From positions 28,593 to 92,592 of the forward strand of contig JAKOXG010000007.1 of assembly GCA_029781115.1 (NCBI GenBank): a DNA stretch of 64,000 bases. The letters run 5' to 3'. Shown one piece after another: positions 25,501 to 33,463 of the stretch (within the stretch, counting starts at the first letter, position 1; every line of letters starts with the position of its first letter). The translations under genes were made by a program, and so were the position numbers. Below the pieces are notes generated by a model. The model saw nothing but the letters and a program-made list of their open reading frames with translations, was not told the DNA's origin and made no database searches. Source of the stretch: Candidatus Cloacimonadota bacterium (GTDB lineage: Bacteria; Cloacimonadota; Cloacimonadia; Cloacimonadales; Cloacimonadaceae).

Positions 25501-27622
25501 CGCCATAGTTGCTTTCCACGGCGATGATCAGGCCGTCTCCGGTGTAGGGGAAGGGCGTGGTCAGTTGAAAGTTGTGCCAGCCGGTGTTGTTGGGTCTGTA
25601 TCTACCCTCTTTGAGCAGCGTCATATCCGTGATGAGTTCTTGCCAGCTTTGAGGTGTCAGCGTGGTTTCAGTGGTGTTTTTGGCCCAGATCCTGTAGGGA
25701 ATAATCGAATTGGAGGGCGTAACACAATGCCAGCTGATCAAATCGATAAAGCCGGTGGTGCCGATCTGATCCGCCGTGTAGAGGGTGGCGGAGCGTTCAT
25801 GACCGTAAAGCAATCCAAAAGGATGCCTCTGCCTTTGCGTGCCGTCTCCTATCACGACCATGCCGGGGGGCAAGACATTGGCGCTCAGGGCAACATCATG
25901 GTTTTGTCCGTCATAGATGATGCGCAGGGTGGCGGAAATCTCGCCGGTGCTGACGCCGGTAACGCTGACGGGTAGATGCACACTCTCTCCCGGTCCCAGA
26001 GCTGCGGGCAGATTGAGCGGCTGAAAGGAGAACTCAGCCGCATGCGTGCCGATGATGCTGACATCGCTCTGAGAAAGGTTGAGAGTTCCACCGCCGGCAT
26101 TGGCAATCATCACCGTGGTAGGAGGGCTGGGCTGAGCATTCAGCACCGTGCCGAAGTCTATGCTTGGAGGAGAAACACTTATAATGGGGTTGGTGGGCAA
26201 GGCTCCAAATTGCAGCATGATATTGGGATATGCGTCCAAGGCATTGCCAACGGCAACCGTGGCGGGGTCAATATTGTAGCCATTGGAATACATGATTTTG
26301 CTGCGATTTTGGCCTGGGGAAGAGGTGTTGTAAAAAAACAGATTGCTGTCGTCGCTTCCAGGCGTATTCTCATCCACGGCAACCACGAGGTTGTCCATGT
26401 TGTTATAGGCAAAGGGGGTGTCCAGCTCTATCAATATCCAACCGGGTGTGGCGCTGAGATCAACCTGGCCGGCAAAGACTTGCGTCAATCCATTCACCGG
26501 AATCCAATCATCGCCACCTGCAAATTCCGTCCTCTGCGTATGTCCCATATAGATCACCCAATCACGGCTGTAATTTGCCGCACCGGCTCCGTTCCAGTAG
26601 TAGGCGATGCTTTCGATGCGGTGGTTGCCGATGTTGATTTCCGGCTGCATATAGATGCTTTGGCTGTAACTGTATCTAAATGCAGGGTAGATGGGTGTCA
26701 TGTTGACGGGGGCGCCCGTGCCGGTGCCGATCACGATGCCCTCAGCAAAATTGAAGTTGCGGATTTCAGAAGCAGCCGAGGTGCCAATATTGTTGCGGGC
26801 TACCACCTGCCAGGTGTGGGTGCCGGTGGCTAAATTGCTGACTGTATAATGAGTTGCCGCCTGGTTGTTGCTCACAATGACGCCGTCAATATAGACGTCG
26901 TAGCCGGAAGCATCCGCACTACCGGCAGCTGAAGTCCAGCACAGATCCTGGCCATTCACGATGGAGGCGTTGTTCTCAGGGAAGACCAAGACAGGTGCCA
27001 AGGGAACTTCGGTATCCGGGAATACGAGCTGTATCGCATTGATATGGCGGCTCCTTCCCAAGGCGGCAGGTGGGTTGTTGACGTCTATTTCGTTGAAAAG
27101 CTCATAATAAACCAGACCGGTAAAGTTGTTGGTTTCAAAGGCGCCCCATTCTGCGGCCAGGGTATTGTCCCAATAGGGGGTGCTTTCGTGGATGGCCACG
27201 ATCAGATTGTTTACGTTGTCGTAGTAAAAAGGCAGATCCAGCGTGATTTCCATCCAGTTTCCGGGAGCAGGGAAGTTGTCGAGAACGCTGCCCGAAAACA
27301 CTTGCGTGAGGTTGCTAACAGGCTCCCAAGCTGAATTATGAGTAAATTCACTGCGGCCGGTGTGCCCCATGTAAATCGTCCAATCGTTGCCGCAATCCAG
27401 GCTGCCGATGTAACCACGATAAAACCTGATCTTTGAAATCTCGCCCTGGTGGTTGATCTGAGGCTGAGTGTAGAGCTGTTGGGTGTAGCTGTATTCAAAA
27501 AAGGTATTAATCGGAAAGCTGTCCACCATATTTGTAACCGTTCCTACATTAACGGTATGAGCACTCAGGCTTGCGAAAAGTCCAAGCGCAAGCAGCAAGG
27601 TCAAAGTTGCCAATCGTTTCAT
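22595..27622 (-). CDS. Giant secreted multi-domain protein with T9SS-type tail (1675 aa), first of five paralogs
   Basis: Promoter-proximal gene of the array. A signal peptide (MKRLATLTLLLALGLFASLSAH) is followed by a beta module, Fn3-like domain (210-300), beta module, choice-of-anchor-D-like domain IDFGTVLNAQPSPPTT (485-590), beta module, CARDB (775-875), beta module, two regulatory-like domains, cleaved-adhesin-like domain SFEGETFPPAGW...DDWLITP (1255-1450), Fn3, regulatory-like domain and the tail NYPNPFNPQTTISYSV (1600-1675). RBS AGGAGAGAAC. The N-terminal half is nearly collinear with that of the 1980-aa paralog, which has one more module and CARDB. A surface or adhesin-like role is inferred from the domains only. 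Confidence 0.88.
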   Translation of the reverse strand: MKRLATLTLLLALGLFASLSAHTVNVGTVTNMVDSFPINTFFEYSYTQQLYTQPQINHQGEISKIRFYRGYIGSLDCGNDWTIYMGHTGRSEFTHNSAWEPVSNLTQVFSGSVLDNFPAPGNWMEITLDLPFYYDNVNNLIVAIHESTPYWDNTLAAEWGAFETNNFTGLVYYELFNEIDVNNPPAALGRSRHINAIQLVFPDTEVPLAPVLVFPENNASIVNGQDLCWTSAAGSADASGYDVYIDGVIVSNNQAATHYTVSNLATGTHTWQVVARNNIGTSAASEIRNFNFAEGIVIGTGTGAPVNMTPIYPAFRYSYSQSIYMQPEINIGNHRIESIAYYWNGAGAANYSRDWVIYMGHTQRTEFAGGDDWIPVNGLTQVFAGQVDLSATPGWILIELDTPFAYNNMDNLVVAVDENTPGSDDSNLFFYNTSSPGQNRSKIMYSNGYNIDPATVAVGNALDAYPNIMLQFGALPTNPIISVSPPSIDFGTVLNAQPSPPTTVMIANAGGGTLNLSQSDVSIIGTHAAEFSFQPLNLPAALGPGESVHLPVSVTGVSTGEISATLRIIYDGQNHDVALSANVLPPGMVVIGDGTQRQRHPFGLLYGHERSATLYTADQIGTTGFIDLISWHCVTPSNSIIPYRIWAKNTTETTLTPQSWQELITDMTLLKEGRYRPNNTGWHNFQLTTPFPYTGDGLIIAVESNYGGNGAGGSNSYRYTEVDADRHRFWKSDVEPPTGIGNVNGKMPNVMLHLNPDLEDIGTMSIVGNPSPTVGEQTNYTITLRNNGVNTQNDYQVKLVDEAGTELASIAGPSIEPQQTLQVSIAWTPPAVTQMNIYGKVAFVGDQYSFNDQTPALLLNVTPAALTPIIIGNGSETLSVPFDYSHECSLYQNLYFADEIGTAGNIYKLVLYNDFASNLSDMPVKIWMGVTDQQDLVASWIPANQLTLVFDGNVTFPMGQNEVIIPLQTPFSYMGGNLVVLFKRAMGTIYDNCSFKGQTATFTRARFAAFDGIDIDPNRTNHPGVTFSASYPKTTFMIAPFATGNIAGTVTGADNQALAAVSVLLSDGFHYTTTDTAGQYQLLNILPGDYTISFRKHGYHGHTQDFTLVEGDQVTIDATLQHMSQVNVSGTILDANTNSGIPDAQIQLSGYHPYQATTNAAGVFAIAEVFADQTYSYTITAAGYLDASGEVTIGSTDYNMGEIALNEMPYAPVSVLAVEGDAEDQVQLSWLAPDPGIQEVIESFEGETFPPAGWTQEVFNPGAVIIDHIIPFWHRASSAGYGFTPTDGSFHAGISGIAHPQDDWLITPLINCQPDSWLRFDTCVLQGATNGCHNYVKASTDGGASWNILWDAANQAGGWNLYETPIVINLGDYSGTQLKIAFHAYTDNYNILGSTWFIDNIYIGADYTNPPTKTSREPTGYKVYRLRSGQEQNEANWVCLNSQPIQELTLSDTDWESMPYGGYRWAVKTTYPSGLISMPVFSNSVNRGMFMGTITGTVKNEEGEPIFGAILTNTSGTYSTTTTTDSEGAYTLEVPTGPIALRVSAEGYQTVIKTNVIIHQNQVVTLHIVLHRETGADDPQTPVVATALNGNYPNPFNPQTTISYSVKEPGQVKLQIYNLKGQLVRTLIDTEHAAGHYKQIFDARDDRDRRLASGVYLIRMQAPGYHKTSKMMLMQ

Positions 27623-27701
27623 GGTTCTCTCCTAATTTTCAAATCTCTATCGTTTCTCTCATGCAACGCTTGCTAAAAGCTATGCATAGTCTATAAAATC
27701 T

Positions 27702-27716
27702 CCCGGCGACGCCGGG
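27702..27716. other. Perfect palindrome CCCGGCG-A-CGCCGGG
   Basis: A 7-bp GC-rich palindrome with a single central base, about 80 bp upstream of the first surface-protein gene. It has no U-run and so is not a convincing terminator. It could be an operator or another REP-like hairpin. The rest of 27623-27907 holds nothing else I can support. Confidence 0.4.
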
Positions 27717-27907
27717 CATTGAGCCAAGAATAATAGCGGAATCAGCGCATAATCAGCCATCAGGACAGGCGATAGCGCATCTGCAAAACCAATTCAACAT
27801 CAGATCATAAATACTGCTGATCATTGGGGATGCACATATCGTTCCAAACTTTTGGGAATGTTGATGTTTGGGGCAGGGATCACGAAAAGCTCTGCAATCC
27901 CGGGCAC

Positions 27908-27948
27908 AAAAAAAACGTGGAAGCTACCGGGGTGGTACTCCCACGTTT
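27908..27948 (-). terminator. Rho-independent terminator of the parA-parB operon
   Basis: On the minus strand an AAACGTGGGAGTACC arm pairs with GGTAGCTTCCACGTT (with mismatches) and is followed directly by eight T residues. It lies about 140 bp after the parB stop and faces the same way as the 32803-28086 operon. Confidence 0.75.
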
Positions 27949-28085
27949 CGGAGGGCATTCTATGTAGGGTCTGTATGCTATAGTTAATATAACCTGATTA
28001 TCGCAGGAGGCAAATCCTTTTTTGGCGCTCAGGATAAAACAGGCGTAAAGGGTTGACTTAATTGTGTCTTATATATGTGTGTTAC

Positions 28086-28934
28086 TCAAGTTTCTCTGAG
28101 TTTGTTGAGCAGCTTTTTCAGCTCCATCAATTCTTCCTGGCTGTTGTAGCTGATGTTGATGCTGCCCTTGTGGATGTTTCCCTTGATTTTGGTGGGCAGT
28201 CCCACGATGCGTGCGATGTCATTTTGCATGCTTTTGATCAGCGGCGTGGTGGCGCGCTTGGCTTTGGGAGCATCGGGGTTGAAGCTCTGTGCCTTTTCTT
28301 CCGCTTGGCGCACGCTAAGTCTATATTTGAAGATATGTTGGGCAAAAGCCAGCTGATGCTCTTCACAGACGCTGAGGATGGCTCTGGCGTGTCCGGCGCT
28401 GATCTCGCCGTCGTTGATGAGTTCCCGGATTTCGGGTTGGAGCTTGAGCAAACGGATGCTGTTGGTGATGGTGCTGCGGTTTTTACTCACCACGGTGGCG
28501 ATTTCGCTGTGTGTGAGCTGAAAGTCTTCGGCCAATGCCTGGTAGGCCATCGCTTCCTCGATGGGGTTAAGGTCTTCACGTTGCACGTTTTCCACGATTG
28601 CGAGTTGCAGCAGTTCTCTGTCGCTGACGCTGCGGATCACCACGGGCACCCTGTCCAGTCCGGCAAGTTTGGCAGCTTGCAGACGCCTTTCTCCGGCGAT
28701 GAGCATATAATCCGAGCTCTGGGTTTTGCTCACGATCAGGGGTTGGATGATGCCGTTTTCCTTGATGGACTCGGCCAGTTCATTGAGTTTCTCTTGGTTG
28801 AAGCTCTTGCGGGGTTGGTGTCGATTGAGGCGGATCACCTCAATGGGCAGAGTGCTGAGCCCCATGTTGGAGAGGCTTTGCTCCTGTGCTTGCGGGATGA
28901 GGGCATCGAGGCCGCGTCCAAGGCGTTGGTTCAT
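28086..28934 (-). CDS. parB: ParB chromosome-partitioning CTPase/DNA-binding protein
   Basis: A 282-aa protein with a classical ParB layout: the ParB/Srx N-terminal domain with NRHQPRKSF and the GERRLQAAKLAGLDRVPV box, a helix-turn-helix segment NPIEEAMAYQALAEDF...SEIATVVSKNRSTITNSIRLLKL, and a short dimerising C-terminus (MELKKLLNKL). ParB binds parS, spreads using CTP and loads SMC. It follows parA by 13 nt in the same operon. No clear parS site was found in the window. Confidence 0.96.
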   Translation of the reverse strand: MNQRLGRGLDALIPQAQEQSLSNMGLSTLPIEVIRLNRHQPRKSFNQEKLNELAESIKENGIIQPLIVSKTQSSDYMLIAGERRLQAAKLAGLDRVPVVIRSVSDRELLQLAIVENVQREDLNPIEEAMAYQALAEDFQLTHSEIATVVSKNRSTITNSIRLLKLQPEIRELINDGEISAGHARAILSVCEEHQLAFAQHIFKYRLSVRQAEEKAQSFNPDAPKAKRATTPLIKSMQNDIARIVGLPTKIKGNIHKGSINISYNSQEELMELKKLLNKLRET

Positions 28935-28947
28935 TTTTGTAAGCTCC

Positions 28948-29712
28948 TTATTTGCTCCGTTCTATCACTTCCGTAGCGAGTTCCAGGTAGCTCATGGCAC
29001 CGGGAGAGCGGATGTCGTATAGAAAGATTGGTTTCCCAAAGCTGGGTGCTTCGGTGAGTTTGATGTTGCGCGGGATGATGGTGCGAAACACCTTTTCCTT
29101 GAAGTAGCGCATCACTTCTTTAGCCACTTGCGTAGAGAGGTTTACGCGTTTATCAAACATGGTGAGCAGCACTCCGATGATGCCCAGCGAAGGGTTGAGG
29201 TTCTTTTGGATGAGGCGGATGGTAGAAAGCAGCTGGCTCACGCCTTCAAGTGCGTAATATTCGCATTGGATGGGCACCAAAAGATCGTGGCTGGCGGTCA
29301 TGGCATTGACGGTGAGCAAGCCCAGCGAGGGCGGGCAATCTATGATGATGTAGTCAAAATCATCCACGATGGGTTCCAATGCCTCTTTGAGCCTGTGCTC
29401 GCGGGCAAATTCCTGGACCAATTCTATCTCTGCGCCCGTGAGGTCCACGTTTGAAGGGATGCAGTAGAGGTTTTTGGTTTCGGTGGGGTAGATGGCGTCC
29501 ACGATAGGCGTTCTGAGCACCAAAGCGTGATAGATCTGCTTGGCATCGGCATCTTTGTCCAGTCCAACTCCGCTGGTGGCATTACCTTGCGGATCAAGAT
29601 CCACCAGGAGTGTCTTCTTTTCAAGCACTGCCAAGGCAGCAGCCAGATTCACGGCTGTGGTGGTCTTTCCCACACCACCTTTTTGGTTTACGATCGTAAT
29701 TATCTTTCCCAT
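28948..29712 (-). CDS. parA: ParA chromosome-partitioning ATPase
   Basis: A 254-aa Soj/ParA family ATPase. The deviant Walker A KGGVGKTTTAVNLA lies at residues 10-23, Walker A' DLDPQGNATSG near 39-49, and Walker B IIIDCPPSLGLLTVNAM near 120. ParA forms ATP-dependent dimers on the nucleoid and moves ParB-parS complexes. It lies directly between rsmG and parB, the rsmG-parA-parB order seen near replication origins in many bacteria. Confidence 0.96.
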   Translation of the reverse strand: MGKIITIVNQKGGVGKTTTAVNLAAALAVLEKKTLLVDLDPQGNATSGVGLDKDADAKQIYHALVLRTPIVDAIYPTETKNLYCIPSNVDLTGAEIELVQEFAREHRLKEALEPIVDDFDYIIIDCPPSLGLLTVNAMTASHDLLVPIQCEYYALEGVSQLLSTIRLIQKNLNPSLGIIGVLLTMFDKRVNLSTQVAKEVMRYFKEKVFRTIIPRNIKLTEAPSFGKPIFLYDIRSPGAMSYLELATEVIERSK

Positions 29713-29734
29713 GTTTGTCCTAATATATCTATTG

Positions 29735-30354
29735 TCATGCCAAAGCTTTGCGAGAAACTTCCCAGAGGCTGCGAGAACCCCAGGGGTGTTGCTCCTTCAG
29801 CAAAAGCTTGGGCTGGTAATCATCCAGATCAGAGCTTTGGATAGCCTTGAAAAAGACCACCTTGCCGCCGTCGTTGAGCAGCCGGTAAAGCGGGTAGCGG
29901 TAACGCTCTTCCATCTTTACCGCACGGCAAAGGATCAGGTCGTAGCCAATGCCTTGCGTCGCATGGTCTTCCAAGCGGGCGTTGACCACGTGAACTTTGT
30001 CCAAACCAAGCTCAGCGGTCATCGTTTGCATGGCGCGGGCTTTTTCCCAATGCTGTCCAGAAGCGTGATCCTGATACTCGGCACGGCAAGCTTGAGCGGA
30101 ATACCCGGCAAACCTGCTCCCGAGCCAAAATCTAACGCTTTTTGCCCTGTTAAGTCCAAACATTTCAAAAGCAGTAGGCTGTCAAGGAAATGCTTCGTCC
30201 ACCATTTTTCTGAAGGCTCGGCGCGCGATACCAGATTCACCATCCTGTTCTGCTCTTCCAGCAGCTTGTGATAAGCTTCAAAACGGCTCAGGAGCTCTGC
30301 CGGAAGCTCCAGTTCCTTCAGGAACTCAGCAAATTCACGTTTCTCAGGGCTCAA
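29735..30354 (-). pseudogene. rsmG: RsmG 16S rRNA m7G527 methyltransferase, frameshifted as sequenced
   Basis: The N-terminal frame (start 30354) covers the helical lead and the SAM-binding DFGSGAGLPGIPL, then reads TLLDSIGKK and runs out of frame to a stop at 30019. The rest, ARAMQTMTAELGL...VVNARLED, continues in the -1 frame to 29735. Joining the two at the A5 run 30041-30045 restores a 206-aa protein of normal RsmG size with an intact conserved DSIGKK. One missing A would explain it. It may be a sequencing or assembly error, a real mutation, or -1 slippage at AAAAAG. The gene overlaps the upstream 819-aa gene by 11 nt. Confidence 0.85.
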
Positions 30355-32803
30355 GGTTTTCCTCCTCTTTCAGGGTGCGTACCACGCTCTTGACCAAAAA
30401 TGAGGGATCGTTGCGCTTCTGCCGCAAGCGTTGCCTGGCTTCGGGTAGGTCGATCTGTGCCATGCTCCGGGCGGCGATGTAGCGGTAACGCTCCAAGTCG
30501 TGATCCAGCCAGGGGCTGAGCAGTTCCAGCGCCTCCACGGTGTCATACAGCCCTAAGATTGACAGGCAAGTAGTTATGTATTTATCTTGATTCAAAAGCT
30601 GTTTCAGCTCCGGGATGAGCAGGCTGTCTGCATCGGTGGCCAGTAGCGAGAGGGCGTTTTTGGCTTTCAGGCTATCCGCATGATGGATATAAGGATAGAG
30701 CTGAAAAGCCATCTGCGGCGCACTCTTGAGCAAAGCTTCCAAGGCCCGGTATTCCAAGCCTGACTTGGTGCCCAGCTTGTGTTCCAAAACGTAAGGGATG
30801 GCTTCAATACTGCGCTCAGCCATGATGGAGCGGGCTTTTCTCACGCGCTGAACTGCGCTGCCCACCTCCCACTCTGAGGCAATGGCGAAGATTTCATCTA
30901 TGGGAGCATCCTCAGCCGGCATCTCTGCGCTCTCGGCCAATTCTTCCTCTTTGGTTTTCACTTCATCATAAAAGTTCAGGTCTCTGCCCAAGCCGTAACT
31001 GCCGCGCACCCAGGTGCTGTCGTTTTCGGTGACGCTCAGAGGGTAGCTGTCTTTGCCGCCCAAATCCAGGAATAGCCCGATGCTGCCTGTGCCTCGCGAG
31101 AAGGCGCCCCAACCATAGTTTTTGTCGTAATTGCGTTCGTAGCGGTCATTTCCGCTTTTATCCACAAAGATGCCCACGCTGTTGGAAAGCCCCACGCCCT
31201 GGCCGCCCTCAATGGAATAGGCATCGTTGCCGGCTCCGTCGATAAAGACGCCCAAACCCCAGTCGTGTCCGGCTCCTTGACCCGGCCCATGGCGGCTGTA
31301 ATAGGCATCATCGCCTTCCGCATCGTAGAGGATGCCCACAGCCAGATGAATCCCGGAGCCTTGGGGATAGTAAACTGCGTTGTAGACGTCGTTGCCTGCC
31401 AAGTCGATCAAGATGCCGGTGCTATACCAATAGCCTGTGCCTTGAGCATATACGCCACCCAGATAGCGGTCGTTTCCATCGGCATCAAACAAGACGGCGA
31501 TGCCGCCGGCATAGTCCGGACGCAGCCCAAAACCGGCTCCCTGACCCAAAGTCCTGTGATCCAGGGGCATCAGCGGAGCGTGATAGTATTTGCCACCCAG
31601 ATAGTAGAGGTCGTCGCCCTTTTGGTCATAAAGCAAAGCCACAGAGCGCGTCATGGCAAAGGCTTGCGACTGACTGGGCGCATCATAGCGATCATTCCCT
31701 TCGGCATCAATGAGCAGCGCAACTCCAAACAGAGCCGCCGCCTGGCTGAAGGTGCCGCATTGGTAGATGTCGTTGCCGCCCAAATCCTGATGCAGACTCA
31801 AACCCAGATAGGCGGCAAAAGAGAAGTCGTCACCTTGGTAGAAGTCGTTGCCGCCAAAGTCCTTGCTGTAGGAAATGCCCATACTGGCAGCCATCAGCTC
31901 GCCCGGTGTGGAGGCCAGATAGCGGTCGTCTCCCTCAAAATCCAGCAGCGAGAAGAAAGGATGGCTAAAGCTGGCCTGCATAGGGATTTGATAGGTGTCA
32001 GCGCCGGCGGGATCGAGGATGAGACAGACTCGTTCCTCGCCTCTGTAGACGTCGTCCTTATTCGAGCCAAAGATGATGAGCCCATAAGGCGTTTTATAGC
32101 TCTTGGGTTTCCTGGGATACTTGAGCTTGGGTGCCTGTATATTCACCGCTTCACAGAGCTCCAGGTATTCCGAAATCGCACTGTGCAGGGCGTAAAAGTC
32201 TATCTTTTCAAACAGGGTGGCAAATTGAAGCAAATCCACCTTTTCCAGCTTGGGCAGGCCGCGCTGCGAGACAAACTCATCATACTTGTCGCTATCTTCG
32301 CCCTCAGAACAAACCTGAAACCAAAAGCTCTGCAAGCTGTCCATCTGCGCTTCGCTTAGCTGGGCAAAGGCCTCCTTGAAACAGGGAGCGATTTCATCCA
32401 GATTATCCCGATATATCTTGGCAAACTTGGCGATTGAGCTGCCGGCTTTGCCGAGACGGGAGAGGTATTTGCTTTCCTTGGGCTTGATCGGGTCTTCCAA
32501 CTGCCAGGCTTCCAGCATGCAGGCATCGGCCAAATCACGTTCAGAGCTGTGCACCTGCCCACGCCAACGGGCGATTTCATCCAGACTCTGCCAAGGGTCT
32601 TGCAACACCCTGAGCTGGCTCTGCATCTTGAAACGTGTGGACAGATCCCAATCCTTTTCAAAAGCGAGGTCGCTGCTCTGCAGTTCCGCCTCCTCAAGCA
32701 GCTGCACCATTTGGCTGATATCCTCCGGTTCCAATGGCTGAAAACCACTGGCAAGCAGCTGGCTAACCATCAGCAAAGACAGGGCAATAAGTATGTTTTT
32801 CAT
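30344..32803 (-). CDS. Secreted GND-Y repeat protein with C-terminal HEAT repeats (819 aa)
   Basis: A signal peptide (MKNILIALSLLMVSQLLASG) is followed by a helical region to about 240. Residues about 245-600 then hold some ten copies of a roughly 30-40-residue repeat with the consensus G-hydrophobic-x-x-D-x-x-G-N-D-x-Y (for example LLIDAEGNDRY, ILIDLAGNDVY, VFIDGAGNDAY). The last about 190 residues look like HEAT repeats (AIPYVLEHKLGTK, RYIAARSMAQIDLPEARQ). The Asp-rich turns suggest a calcium-stabilised beta solenoid; that is inference. It overlaps rsmG by 11 nt and seems to be the first gene of a parAB operon. No function is assigned. Confidence 0.8.
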   Translation of the reverse strand: MKNILIALSLLMVSQLLASGFQPLEPEDISQMVQLLEEAELQSSDLAFEKDWDLSTRFKMQSQLRVLQDPWQSLDEIARWRGQVHSSERDLADACMLEAWQLEDPIKPKESKYLSRLGKAGSSIAKFAKIYRDNLDEIAPCFKEAFAQLSEAQMDSLQSFWFQVCSEGEDSDKYDEFVSQRGLPKLEKVDLLQFATLFEKIDFYALHSAISEYLELCEAVNIQAPKLKYPRKPKSYKTPYGLIIFGSNKDDVYRGEERVCLILDPAGADTYQIPMQASFSHPFFSLLDFEGDDRYLASTPGELMAASMGISYSKDFGGNDFYQGDDFSFAAYLGLSLHQDLGGNDIYQCGTFSQAAALFGVALLIDAEGNDRYDAPSQSQAFAMTRSVALLYDQKGDDLYYLGGKYYHAPLMPLDHRTLGQGAGFGLRPDYAGGIAVLFDADGNDRYLGGVYAQGTGYWYSTGILIDLAGNDVYNAVYYPQGSGIHLAVGILYDAEGDDAYYSRHGPGQGAGHDWGLGVFIDGAGNDAYSIEGGQGVGLSNSVGIFVDKSGNDRYERNYDKNYGWGAFSRGTGSIGLFLDLGGKDSYPLSVTENDSTWVRGSYGLGRDLNFYDEVKTKEEELAESAEMPAEDAPIDEIFAIASEWEVGSAVQRVRKARSIMAERSIEAIPYVLEHKLGTKSGLEYRALEALLKSAPQMAFQLYPYIHHADSLKAKNALSLLATDADSLLIPELKQLLNQDKYITTCLSILGLYDTVEALELLSPWLDHDLERYRYIAARSMAQIDLPEARQRLRQKRNDPSFLVKSVVRTLKEEENLEP

Positions 32804-32981
32804 CTGTGACTCCTTCCAAGAAGGCAGTTTAACAAAGTGCGGTTTTTTGTCTATAACTTTGTCGTTTCTATGTTGAAATCACGTTCAGATGGGCAGATTG
32901 AACTGTATCCTTCCCAAATCCTTGGACGTTCTTATCCAGTCTCAGGCTCCCCTCTATCTATCGCTGAGCCAAACAATTATC

Positions 32982-33009
32982 TTGACAAATATGTGTTATC
33001 AATTATAAT
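32982..33009 (+). promoter_or_regulatory. Consensus sigma-70 type promoter
   Basis: TTGACA (32982-32987), 16 nt, TATAAT (33004-33009): both boxes are perfect. It points toward the secreted-protein gene at 33464, leaving a leader of about 450 nt with no convincing ORF but with a long inverted repeat. Confidence 0.65.
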
Positions 33010-33224
33010 GCGCCCCATCGTCTGACAAGCTCCGCTATCTCAACTGACAGCAGGGTTTAGCCAGCTTATTTGAATTTAGATGATGCTTGTGCAGCATGAA
33101 GGAGACACTATGGATTCTGGGGTCTATACCCGGATGGGAGTCAGAGGCTTGGGACAAACTGTCCTACAGAGGAGTCGTGCCCACTCATTTGCCACCTTGC
33201 TGCACTCAACCTGCCTTTGTCAAA

Positions 33225-33356
33225 ATCTTACCCCGCAGCCAATCAATGGCGTTGGCTGGTGTATACTGATGTTTATTAATAATCGTCGCACATTATTCTT
33301 TTTCGCCGCTGTATACACCAGTCAGGGCCATGTTTATGCGCTGTGCGGGGCAAAAC
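33225..33356. repeat. Imperfect inverted repeat in the leader of a secreted-protein gene
   Basis: Inner arms CTGGTGTATAC (33256-33266) and GTATACACCAG (33311-33321) are perfect. Outer arms CCCCGCA (33231-33237) and TGCGGGG (33344-33350) extend the symmetry, so two arms of about 40 nt face each other around an AT-rich centre. This could be a small MITE-like element or a long leader RNA structure. Nothing else in 32804-33463 looks coding. Confidence 0.6.
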
Positions 33357-33463
33357 AAGACCAAACCCATTTTTCAAACAGGACTTTGCCTGTGATCCCA
33401 TAGAGCTGAGCCGGACAAAGCCCCACAACCATTAGATACTCAAAATTTCAGGAGAAAGACACC

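Noticed and set aside
28062..28976. 304-aa plus-strand ORF opposite parB
   Set aside because: parB on the other strand is unambiguous; the plus frame has no recognisable domain.
29981..29996. CACGTG-centred parS-like sequence inside rsmG
   Set aside because: Only the central CACGTG matches; the flanks fit the TGTTTCACGTGAAACA consensus poorly.
33080..33403. 107-aa ORF in the leader of the large secreted-protein gene (ATG at 33110 with AAGGAGAC)
   Set aside because: The SD is good, but the product is low-complexity in character, spans the inverted repeat and resembles no protein family.
32804..33463. Replication origin near rsmG-parA-parB
   Set aside because: Gene order is suggestive but I see no cluster of DnaA boxes, no dnaA or dnaN, and no AT-rich unwinding repeats.
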